Virus record (IMG/VR): IMGVR_UViG_3300032087_003063
Span: 1 to 28,976 of that record
Direction: 5' to 3' (one strand)
DNA length: 28,976 nt
DNA from: a virus
The notes beneath the pieces were generated by a model that was given only the letters and a program-made list of their open reading frames with translations, ran no database searches and was not told the origin of the DNA. The stretch's first letter is position 1. Each line of letters opens with the position of its first letter. The translations under genes were made by a program, and so were the position numbers. This document shows, piece by piece, positions 13,943-19,752 of the stretch.

Positions 13943-15807
13943 GCGCGGAAATATTTACCCAGCGTAATCACGCGGGTAATCGAGCTAGATGTCCAGAATG
14001 TTCAGAAGATAAAAAGGATTATAGCGTTCAAATAGAGCCAGAGCATGCATATTGCCATCGGTGCAGTAAGCGCTGGTGGTTCGGGGAAAAAAGTGATTAT
14101 GAGCCAGAGACATATACAGTGACAAACACAAAAGAAATAAAAAGTAGCGGAGCAGTAGAAGAGAGCAACTTTGATGCGTGCCGCGAATCGTATAGAAAGA
14201 ATTTTGACTTCATCGTGCAAACTATGGGACTACCTTGGCCTAATAAGGCACTGGACCCGATACTCGGAATCGGAGCTAGAAATAACAAGGAAGAGATACA
14301 GTTAGTATTTAAGATCAATTCTGATCATGTAAAATACCATAAGGGTAAACAATTTGGCTCCGCAAGCTGCAAGATATACCCAGAGACTGTGTTGGACACA
14401 ACCCCCAAGGACAGCACGCTCATAGTCTGTGAGGGCGAAAAAGACGCAATCACAGCCTATTCACATGGTGCGCCGGCAATTACCTTTACCTCTGGCGCTG
14501 GCGCACTCCCTCAAGATATAAGCAAGCTGCAAGACTTTACGCAGCTGGTAATCTGCTATGATAATGATAGTAAGGGTAAAGAGGGTGCTGCTAAAATTGC
14601 AAAACAGCTGTTCAAACAAAATAAAAAACGCAAAATACGCATTATTGAGTGGCAAAATAAGCCAGAAACATATGATGTAACTGATTATTTTGCTGATGGT
14701 CATACATTACATGACTTTCATGGACTCATTGAAGCAGCTCCTGTATTTGGCAGCGATCCTAGAGACTTTGGCGGACTGCCGGAATATGATCCAGATACAT
14801 TTATGGAAGAGCGCAATCAAGAGGTAGTAGAGATATGTGAAGAGATACTACTTGAAAATGGGACCTCTGGCATCTCTGGCTCAAGCAATGTAGGCAAGTC
14901 AATACTGGCTTTGCAGTTTGCAGTTGCTGTGGCTATGGGGGTCCCATTTCTTACATTTAAGGTACCACGGCCGCGCAGGGTGCTGTTTGTGCAGTTTGAG
15001 ATGCTAGATACAATGATAGCACACAGGCTCAAGCCATTAAAAGATATGATGCTGCGGCAGTACCCTACAGCCGAAAAAGACTATAAGAAGAATTTACGGA
15101 TCACATCGGTAGCTAATCGCAAGATCTTTACTGATGCATATGATACAATAGAGGGTAACCTCATGGCAGCAGATCCACCGTTTGATGTACTGGTTATTGA
15201 TAACTTATATACATCTACTAGCGCAGACATAGCTAAAAACGATCAGCTTACTAAGTTAATGAGCCGTCTGGATCAGCTTAAAGAAGAATACGGCGTTGCT
15301 CTTATGCTTATATCGCATCATAAAAAGCAGGAAGAGAAACGGCCGCTAGATCATGGGATGGTCTTTGGCGGGTCTTATTATGTTAACTTCTTAGACAACT
15401 TGATTCAAGTAGCCAACACTGGTAGACATAAGTTCTTAAAAGTATTTAAGATCACAAAGGTGCGCTACCATAATCAATTCCATGATGTGCCGCTTGGCAT
15501 ACTACTTCATGCGGATGAAGAGAGTTTACATTTTGAATATAAAAAGCCATTACCAAAAAATGAAATGTACTGGTATCAAGAGCCGGAAGAATCGGAAGAA
15601 GAGAAAATATTAAATGCATTAGATACGCAGGGCGATAACTTTACATACAAAGATATGGCTACTGTTTTGGCTGATGAATTAAATATTACAAGCTCAAGAA
15701 GCGTTTATAAATGGCTTGATAAGCTTGAAACAATGGGACTGATTACAAAAGTGGAGCATGGTCATTTTGCTAAATTACCTAACGAATTGGAGAATTTCTT
15801 AAATTGA
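13939..15807 (+). CDS. Bifunctional primase-helicase (TOPRIM + RecA-like helicase)
   Basis: A 622-residue replication protein starting with TTG in a TTGA overlap. It has a zinc ribbon, Cys18/21 (CPEC) and Cys39/42 (CHRC). The TOPRIM motifs are CEGEKDA (about 164-170) and CYDND (206-210). The RecA/DnaB-type ATPase has Walker A GSSNVGKS (314-321), a Walker B strand ending DVLVIDN (Asp421) and the SHHKK motif 3 region. A C-terminal winged helix (about 560-610, SSRSVYKWLDKLETMGLI) may bind DNA or the origin. The order is that of T7 gp4-like primase-helicases. The long RepA-like central region and added HTH tail suggest an AAA_25-type ATPase. The iteron-like array starts 17 bases after its stop. 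Confidence 0.9.
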   Translation: MSAEIFTQRNHAGNRARCPECSEDKKDYSVQIEPEHAYCHRCSKRWWFGEKSDYEPETYTVTNTKEIKSSGAVEESNFDACRESYRKNFDFIVQTMGLPWPNKALDPILGIGARNNKEEIQLVFKINSDHVKYHKGKQFGSASCKIYPETVLDTTPKDSTLIVCEGEKDAITAYSHGAPAITFTSGAGALPQDISKLQDFTQLVICYDNDSKGKEGAAKIAKQLFKQNKKRKIRIIEWQNKPETYDVTDYFADGHTLHDFHGLIEAAPVFGSDPRDFGGLPEYDPDTFMEERNQEVVEICEEILLENGTSGISGSSNVGKSILALQFAVAVAMGVPFLTFKVPRPRRVLFVQFEMLDTMIAHRLKPLKDMMLRQYPTAEKDYKKNLRITSVANRKIFTDAYDTIEGNLMAADPPFDVLVIDNLYTSTSADIAKNDQLTKLMSRLDQLKEEYGVALMLISHHKKQEEKRPLDHGMVFGGSYYVNFLDNLIQVANTGRHKFLKVFKITKVRYHNQFHDVPLGILLHADEESLHFEYKKPLPKNEMYWYQEPEESEEEKILNALDTQGDNFTYKDMATVLADELNITSSRSVYKWLDKLETMGLITKVEHGHFAKLPNELENFLN

Positions 15808-15824
15808 CCGCACGCACTGGAAAG

Positions 15825-15949
15825 GTAAAATATGTAAAATATGTAAAATATTATTTTACCTACATAGCTAAAGTAGCACATAGGCTCACGAAGAGATATT
15901 TTACATATTTTACTTTTTTTACACTTACGGACCGTCCGTGATATTTTAC
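15825..15949. repeat. Iteron-like array, candidate replication origin
   Basis: Three tandem copies of GTAAAATAT (15825-15833, 15834-15842, 15843-15851) are followed by a partial inverted copy TATTTTAC (15852-15859). Then come two tandem inverted copies ATATTTTAC (15896-15904, 15905-15913) and another at 15941-15949. A near match GTAAAATGT lies at 16016. Two 18-bp arms (15834-15851 or 15825-15842, with 15896-15913) form an exact inverted repeat. The palindrome ACGGAC-C-GTCCGT (15927-15939) sits among them. The AT-rich repeats directly after the primase-helicase gene are typical of phage and plasmid origins. A regulatory site is the alternative. Confidence 0.65.
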
Positions 15950-16171
15950 TCAAAATGTCCACTTTCACACAATTCTGATAAAAGTTGCGGATTCGCGCTG
16001 GAAACAGAAAATTCCGTAAAATGTATGTATGTAATTGGCTGGTGGCATGATCTAGATATTAAACATCATACCAGATGCTTTATGAAAATTAAAAAGCGCG
16101 ACCGCTTGGCTTGGCGCAACAAAATGATTAAAAATCAGCGCTTGCTAAAAAATAAAAATGCTAGGCGCTAA
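15938..16171 (+). CDS. Cys/His-rich small basic protein, unknown
   Basis: A 77-residue frame starting with GTG inside the palindrome of the repeat array; a shorter version could start at ATG 16025. The N-terminal half has Cys7 and His10 (CPLSH), Cys17, Cys29, GWWHD, KHH and Cys47 (TRCF), enough ligands for one or two zinc ions. The C-terminal half is very basic (KIKKRDRLAWRNKMIKNQR). A DNA-binding role at the adjacent origin would fit, but the start is weak and no family is recognised. Confidence 0.42.
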   Translation: MIFYSKCPLSHNSDKSCGFALETENSVKCMYVIGWWHDLDIKHHTRCFMKIKKRDRLAWRNKMIKNQRLLKNKNARR

Positions 16172-16289
16172 AATATTAAAATCAAGAAAATCAAAAAAAA
16201 CACCCCAAAAAATCGCAAATTTTTCTGGCCAGTGTAACATTTTGTGCCCTAGGTAGATCAAGACAATTCACAATTTGAGACACCAAAAA

Positions 16290-16308
16290 ACAGCTTTTTT
16301 TAGGCTGT
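16290..16308 (-). terminator. Weak intrinsic terminator for leftward transcripts
   Basis: Read on the minus strand: ACAGC, a 9-base loop, GCTGT, then a run of T. The stem is only 5 bp. It would back up the stronger hairpin at 16664 for the reverse cassette. Confidence 0.4.
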
Positions 16309-16407
16309 CATTTTGACACTTTGCCAGATCTGGAAAACACAAAAGCGGACCAGCTGCAGCGCACCAGATCAGCAGCGCAGCAGCGCGCCAGATCCGGCGT
16401 TGTGGAC

Positions 16408-16497
16408 CAGATCAGCGCAGCAGCTTAAAACTGCGCACACAATCCAAAAAACAGCGCAGCAGCGCGCGCAGATCAGCGCAGCTAAGCAGCTTAAAAC
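16408..16497 (+). repeat. Two-copy direct repeat in non-coding DNA
   Basis: Copy A at 16408-16431 is CAGATCAGCGC joined to AGCAGCTTAAAAC. Copy B at 16469-16497 has the same two blocks with five extra bases (AGCTA) between them. The spacing of starts is 61 bp. Function unknown; candidate binding sites for replication, partition or packaging proteins. Confidence 0.55.
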
Positions 16498-16657
16498 ATG
16501 TATTTTTTTGATGGTTTTAAAACGGCGTTTTTTTGCTTTTTTTTAAAATTTTGGAAAAAGTTAAAACGCCCACCGAGGGAAAACGCAAAGCGGCGCCCGG
16601 TCAAATGGGCCCGGACGGCCTAAAACGGCTGCGCAGCTGATAGCACTTAAGGCCAAA

Positions 16658-16687
16658 AAAAAACCGCTATAAATAGCGGCTTTTTTT
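16658..16687. terminator. Bidirectional intrinsic terminator
   Basis: Stem CCGCTA (16664-16669) with TAGCGG (16674-16679), loop TAAA, preceded by a run of A and followed by a run of T. It can therefore stop transcripts from both directions. It lies between the rightward replication operon and the leftward cassette that ends at 16791. Confidence 0.82.
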
Positions 16688-16790
16688 GCGTTTAATCTGG
16701 CTTTATTCAATCGGGTCTATATAATACCATATACTAAAACCGATAATTAGCCATAAAACAAGCTGTATATCTATAAGCGCCCCCCTTTCA

Positions 16791-17783
16791 TTAGTGCTGC
16801 GGTATAACTACCGTCAACTGGTTAAAATTTTCTTGATCCCCGCACGCATGGCCCTTGCTGGTACAGCTGCCGCACAGGCCCGGACAGATAAACACTTTTT
16901 GATCTGGGTAGCTGCTGCGGATCTCTTGAGCTGCTGCGCGGGTCATTTTCTTAGCTTTACCTTTTATGACTGCTTTCCAGCTCTTAAGAGTTTTAGCTGA
17001 TACCGGGACCGCTTCAAAGTTACCGCGCCAGATCGGCAGCGCTGCCGCTGCTTTATGGGTCGCGGTGGCTTCGTACTTGCTGCCGCTGCTGCCGTTCAGC
17101 GCGTAATTTGTGGGCCATTCGTAGCCGCTGCGCTCTAGCTCTTCGAATAAGTGCAAGCTCTTTGAATAGCCATATATTTTAAGCTGCGGGAATTCCTTAG
17201 CCAGATCCAGCCACCAGCGCAGCAGCTCTAAGCTGCTAAAATCGCCGTCTACATACAAGCGCAGCGGTATGTTATCCAAGCCGCGGTAGATAGGGCGCTG
17301 AAGCTCTTTTTTTAGCTCTTGCTTAATGATCTGGCGCCCGGCTGGAGTTTGCTCTAATACGGTGTTTTGAAGCTGTCTAAGATACGCCGCTGGATAGCGC
17401 CAAGCTTTGACACTATAACACCAGCCGGTAAATTTGTTTTTAGCTAGGACCCAGCAAGATCCAGCGCCGGGACAATTGAAGCCGGGTAAAGTGGACCAGC
17501 TTAAAAACGGCAGTTTGCCATTGCCCGGCTGGAATAGCTTAAACGGCGGTGCGGCCAGTTCTTTTTTTAGCGCTTCTTTTGTTCCGGGTATACCGGACAG
17601 GACCAGCGCCCAAACATAACGCGACAGTTTAAAAGTGTAATTATACCAGCTGTTTTTTTGCTTCAGCGCTGCTTCATATTCTAATTTACATAGCTGTTTA
17701 TATACTGTGCGTAGATCCCAGCCGCTGAGCTTCATTGCTGCTGTTATTCTCATTAAAAATGATCTTTTAATAGTCTCTTTCAT
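16791..17783 (-). CDS. GP88-like Cys-rich protein
   Basis: A 330-residue protein, last gene of the reverse cassette. The pattern TLPGFNCPGAGSCWVLAKNK then WCYSVKAWRYP (Cys104, Cys110, Cys122), LRLYVDGDFSSLELLRWWLD (about 174-193), LKIYGYSKS, and a final ICPGLCGSC...HACG cluster (Cys300/304/307/314) matches the layout of the phage Gene product 88 family (PF17338-like). Seven conserved cysteines suggest bound metal, perhaps an Fe-S cluster, and the GDFSS strand looks like a TIM-barrel-type active-site loop. The biochemical role of this family is not established to my knowledge. Ribosome binding site AAGGA. The gene is richer in GC and Leu/Ala/Lys/Trp codons than its neighbours, suggesting a different origin. 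Confidence 0.72.
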   Translation of the reverse strand: MKETIKRSFLMRITAAMKLSGWDLRTVYKQLCKLEYEAALKQKNSWYNYTFKLSRYVWALVLSGIPGTKEALKKELAAPPFKLFQPGNGKLPFLSWSTLPGFNCPGAGSCWVLAKNKFTGWCYSVKAWRYPAAYLRQLQNTVLEQTPAGRQIIKQELKKELQRPIYRGLDNIPLRLYVDGDFSSLELLRWWLDLAKEFPQLKIYGYSKSLHLFEELERSGYEWPTNYALNGSSGSKYEATATHKAAAALPIWRGNFEAVPVSAKTLKSWKAVIKGKAKKMTRAAAQEIRSSYPDQKVFICPGLCGSCTSKGHACGDQENFNQLTVVIPQH

Positions 17784-17798
17784 GTGGTGTAGTTCCTT

Positions 17799-17882
17799 TT
17801 ATTTATTCTTAATTAATAGGTAAGCATTCCAAACAATAAGCGCCCAAGCTAGGGCGCCTATTGTATAGCCTAGCCAGATCAT
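17799..17882 (-). CDS. 27-residue single-pass membrane peptide
   Basis: A tiny open frame whose ATG overlaps the stop of the upstream 169-residue gene as ATGA, a classic coupling signal; it ends 15 bases before the GP88-like gene. It encodes MIWLGYTIGALAWALIVWNA and then YLLIKNK, one membrane span with a positive C-terminal end. It is far below usual gene-calling limits. The DNA also contains a GC hairpin (GCGCCC with GGGCGC), so part of the region could be structural. A holin-like, antiholin or regulatory membrane peptide is possible. Confidence 0.55.
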   Translation of the reverse strand: MIWLGYTIGALAWALIVWNAYLLIKNK

Positions 17883-18388
17883 TTACTGGCCTCTTTTGGC
17901 TGGTTTGCTTCTCTTATAGACTCCTCCAGATCGCCGCGCATGCAGCCAAACAGCCACCGCGGCGCAATAACGCCGCCGACCTCGTCCGGATCTATTTTAT
18001 ATAGCTGTTCAGCTGCTGCCATCATTGCAGCGCATGCGCCGGCTATAAAATCGGATCCGCTTTCAATGCCGATACCATCAGCGCGGCTTATGAACTGATT
18101 TTCTACATATTTATATGTAGCTAAACGCCATTCATTATACCGTACCGGGTCCGCTGGGATTGTCTTTTTTGCGTCTTCCAGCATTTTTTCAGCTGTCTCG
18201 ATTGCGTCCTCTTTACAGTCTGTATGATATCTGGCGGGGTCGTATTCTATCATTACGCCAGCACCGCGGCCGCTGGTGTGCGGCCTCTCTTGTAGATGAT
18301 ACAGTTTAACTGTGTACTCGTTATATCTAGGCTGTTTGTATACTTTAACGCCAGCTCTAGCTGCTTTTATTTCATGTATTAAGTGCAT
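17879..18388 (-). CDS. Accessory protein of unknown function
   Basis: A 169-residue protein. The N-terminal third is beta-like (VKVYKQPRYNEYTVKLYHLQ). The middle is helical (DAIETAEKMLEDAKK, then EWRLATYKYVENQFI) and the late part is small-residue-rich (GIESGSDFIAGACAAMMAAA). No catalytic motif or signal peptide is visible. It has a GAGAGGAAAA ribosome binding site and lies 14 bases after the membrane gene. Composition is GC-richer than the core genes, as in the GP88-like gene, so the two probably travelled together. Confidence 0.6.
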   Translation of the reverse strand: MHLIHEIKAARAGVKVYKQPRYNEYTVKLYHLQERPHTSGRGAGVMIEYDPARYHTDCKEDAIETAEKMLEDAKKTIPADPVRYNEWRLATYKYVENQFISRADGIGIESGSDFIAGACAAMMAAAEQLYKIDPDEVGGVIAPRWLFGCMRGDLEESIREANQPKEASK

Positions 18389-18402
18389 GTTGTTTTCCTC
18401 TC

Positions 18403-18582
18403 TTATATGCTTAAAAAAAGTGTTGTGAAATAGACCGGCCCAACTACTAACATAATCAATAATACTAAATTGAATATGTTTAAGCCGCTTTGCTCTATTG
18501 TTAATGCTACCTTATATATAAATAGGGCCCAGTGTGCCAGACACCCTATAATGATAAAACTAGCTAAAATGATCAATTCCAT
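18403..18582 (-). CDS. 59-residue two-span membrane protein, holin candidate
   Basis: First gene of the reverse operon, with an AAAGAGAG site upstream. It starts MELIILASFIIIGCLAHWAL, then a short polar loop (TIEQSGLN), then a second hydrophobic span (LVLLIMLVVGPVYFTTLFL). Two spans with few charges in under 60 residues fits small holins or other phage membrane modulators; there is no dual-start motif. No endolysin adjoins it, so a lysis role is unproven; superinfection exclusion is an equal alternative. Confidence 0.6.
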   Translation of the reverse strand: MELIILASFIIIGCLAHWALFIYKVALTIEQSGLNIFNLVLLIMLVVGPVYFTTLFLSI

Positions 18583-18654
18583 GTTTTTTTACTCTCTTTC
18601 CGGGCCGGTGGCCCTGTTGTTTAATTGTAACATATCCTATTCTATATATAACGC

Positions 18655-18681
18655 AACATAAAAGCAACAGTTAATTGTCAA
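18655..18681 (-). promoter_or_regulatory. Promoter for the reverse cassette
   Basis: On the minus strand TTGACA (18676-18681) is a perfect -35 followed by ATTAA. A TATGTT -10 (18655-18660) lies 15 bp on. TATATA words lie further downstream. It would drive the membrane protein, the 169-residue protein, the membrane peptide and the GP88-like gene. The -35 falls in a TTGTCAACA word that is also found at the repressor operator (9263) and at 18975, so it may be under the same control. Confidence 0.5.
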
Positions 18682-18691
18682 CAGCTTTTAG

Positions 18692-18863
18692 ATGATCAAA
18701 CTAGCCGCGAATCAAACAAAAATAGATCAGCGGCGGAACTTCTGAAGCTTTAAAAGATCTGGCACAATTTGACACAATGACAGATCCAGCTCTGGATGTA
18801 GTACCTGCATCTACACATATTGCTACAGATACAGAGGTCCGCCCTCGTAGAACGTACGGATAA
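18692..18863 (+). CDS. Possible small gene needing a +1 frameshift, or a decayed gene
   Basis: A frame from ATG 18692 encodes MIKLAANQTKIDQRRNF and then UGA (18743-18745). The +1 frame carries on in a protein-like way from there (EALKDLAQFDTMTDPALDVV), ending at 18861-18863 just inside a small hairpin. A slip at UUC-UGA would give 56 residues. Without the slip, only a 28-residue frame from ATG 18777 remains. No ribosome binding site is visible at either start, so confidence is low. Confidence 0.25.
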
Positions 18864-18875
18864 TCTATCCGTTTT
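18856..18875 (+). terminator. Small hairpin, weak terminator
   Basis: ACGGATA (18856-18862) with TATCCGT (18866-18872), 3-base loop, followed by TTT. It lies at the end of the small frame at 18692-18863 and before the late control region. The T run is short, so efficiency is uncertain. Confidence 0.4.
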
Positions 18876-18890
18876 ATGGTCCAAAATTCA

Positions 18891-19000
18891 CAAAAGTAAC
18901 AAAATGTTACGGCTACACCAAGGCCAGACAATGTCCGGCGAGGTAGTCAGTCTCAAAATTTTTTTCTTGTCTTTTTGTCAACACTTTTATGTGTATAATC
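18891..19000 (+). promoter_or_regulatory. Late (packaging/structural) operon control region
   Basis: CAAAAGTAAC at 18891-18900 repeats the left half of the repressor/cro operator exactly and forms an inverted repeat GTAAC-AAAAT-GTTAC (18896-18910). A second near-palindrome is GCCAGACA-A-TGTCCGGC (18923-18939, 7 of 8 pairs). TTTTGTCAACAC (18973-18984) repeats 9261-9272. TATAAT (18994-18999) is a perfect -10 only 11 bases before the first start codon; no -35 lies at the usual distance, so activation by a phage protein is likely. Confidence 0.55.
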
Positions 19001-19010
19001 TGTAGAGAAA

Positions 19011-19349
19011 ATGAGCAAAGAATGGCATAACTTAAGTGATGCGGATGCCGCTTTGTTAGAAGATGCCATAACGCAAAGCGATGAATACGCAACCAAGCTA
19101 GCAATATTCAAGTCTGGACTAATAGAACCAGAGCTACGCTGGCTGCAACTTGGCGCACATCAGATCTACGATGAGCTAAGTGACCGCGAACGCACTGTAT
19201 TTAACATGAGACTATTACAGCACACATTTCCAATCATAGCAGAGACATTAGACATATCCGTTAGCTCCGCCAAAACATACTGGCGCCGCTGCATGGCCAA
19301 GTGCAACAAGCTAATATTGTCAACTAACCCGCCTATAAGTGATGAGTAA
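19011..19349 (+). CDS. Sigma-70-region-4-like / HTH regulator, probable late regulator
   Basis: A 112-residue protein. Residues about 57-100 read LSDRERTVFNMRLL..TFPIIAETLDISVSSAKTYWRR, the layout of a sigma-70 region 4 helix-turn-helix (first helix after the SDRE turn, recognition helix SVSSAKTYWRR). No regions 2 or 3 are present. As first gene of the packaging operon it could act as an activator binding near the -35 of the late promoter or of its own operon. ArpU/RinA-type late regulators have a similar size and position. It overlaps TerS. Confidence 0.65.
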   Translation: MSKEWHNLSDADAALLEDAITQSDEYATKLAIFKSGLIEPELRWLQLGAHQIYDELSDRERTVFNMRLLQHTFPIIAETLDISVSSAKTYWRRCMAKCNKLILSTNPPISDE

Positions 19350-19752
19350 AAAGAAAACACACGAAATAGATCCAGATCAAGTACGCATGCTGGCAAGCTT
19401 TGGCTGTACGATCATGGATATAGGTAAATATTTTCAATGCAGCGAATCTCTGATCCGCAAAAAGTATAAAGACGCATTTGAAGCTGGCGAGCAGGACCTC
19501 AAGCTCAAGCTACGCCAGAAAATGATGCGCATGAGCTTAGAGGATGGCAATACTGCAACTACAATATTTCTAGCCAAAAATTATCTTGGCATGAGCGACA
19601 AGACCGCCGTAGACCTCACTGGTAACCTTGAAACGGTGCTAAAAGAGGTCGGATTTGAAAGCAATCCGCTTGATCAAACAAATACTGAACAGGAAGAAGC
19701 TCTGGAAGCTCTTGGGGTACAACCCGACCCCGCAGCAGCTGGAAGTGCATGA
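19342..19752 (+). CDS. terS: Terminase small subunit-like protein
   Basis: A 136-residue protein (GTG at 19339 is an alternative one codon earlier). The N-terminal half carries a helix-turn-helix (VRMLASFGCTIMDIGKYFQC, then SESLIRKKYKDAFEAG). It continues with a long helix and ATTIFLAKNYLGMSDK, a motif common in TerS proteins. It would recognise the pac or cos site and deliver DNA to the large subunit. The acidic C-terminal tail overlaps the large subunit gene by 98 bases in another frame. Confidence 0.75.
   Translation: MSKKKTHEIDPDQVRMLASFGCTIMDIGKYFQCSESLIRKKYKDAFEAGEQDLKLKLRQKMMRMSLEDGNTATTIFLAKNYLGMSDKTAVDLTGNLETVLKEVGFESNPLDQTNTEQEEALEALGVQPDPAAAGSA

Larger units (their letters stand above)
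16172..16790. other. Repeat-rich non-coding region between replication operon and reverse cassette
   Basis: About 620 bases with no convincing gene. It holds a 10-bp palindrome CCAGATCTGG (16324-16333) and dense AGCGCAGC/CAGATC words (16340-16490). A two-copy direct repeat begins CAGATCAGCGC and ends AGCAGCTTAAAAC (16408-16431 and 16469-16497, 61 bp apart). Five TAAAAC words occur at 16426, 16492, 16518, 16562 and 16621, three followed by G and C. Base composition swings from T-rich to GC-rich. Terminators lie at both ends of its middle part. An open frame at 16313-16546 is low-complexity and not believed. Confidence 0.6.

Noticed and set aside
16340-16490. CRISPR-like array
   Set aside because: The repeated words are short and irregularly spaced, spacers are not unique sequences of constant length, and no cas gene is present. 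The RecB/Cas4-like nuclease lacks the Fe-S cysteines and sits in a replication operon.
16313-16546. 77-codon frame in the repeat-rich region
   Set aside because: Low-complexity Gln/Ser/Ala translation of AGCGCAGC repeats, no ribosome binding site, and it crosses the direct repeats.
16791-18582. Toxin-antitoxin module
   Set aside because: Gene sizes and tiny membrane proteins invite the idea, but no antitoxin-type DNA-binding domain or known toxin motif is present.
18701-19104. Overlapping short frames on both strands between 18701 and 19104
   Set aside because: They lack ribosome binding sites, contradict each other, and cover the promoter and operator-like repeats.
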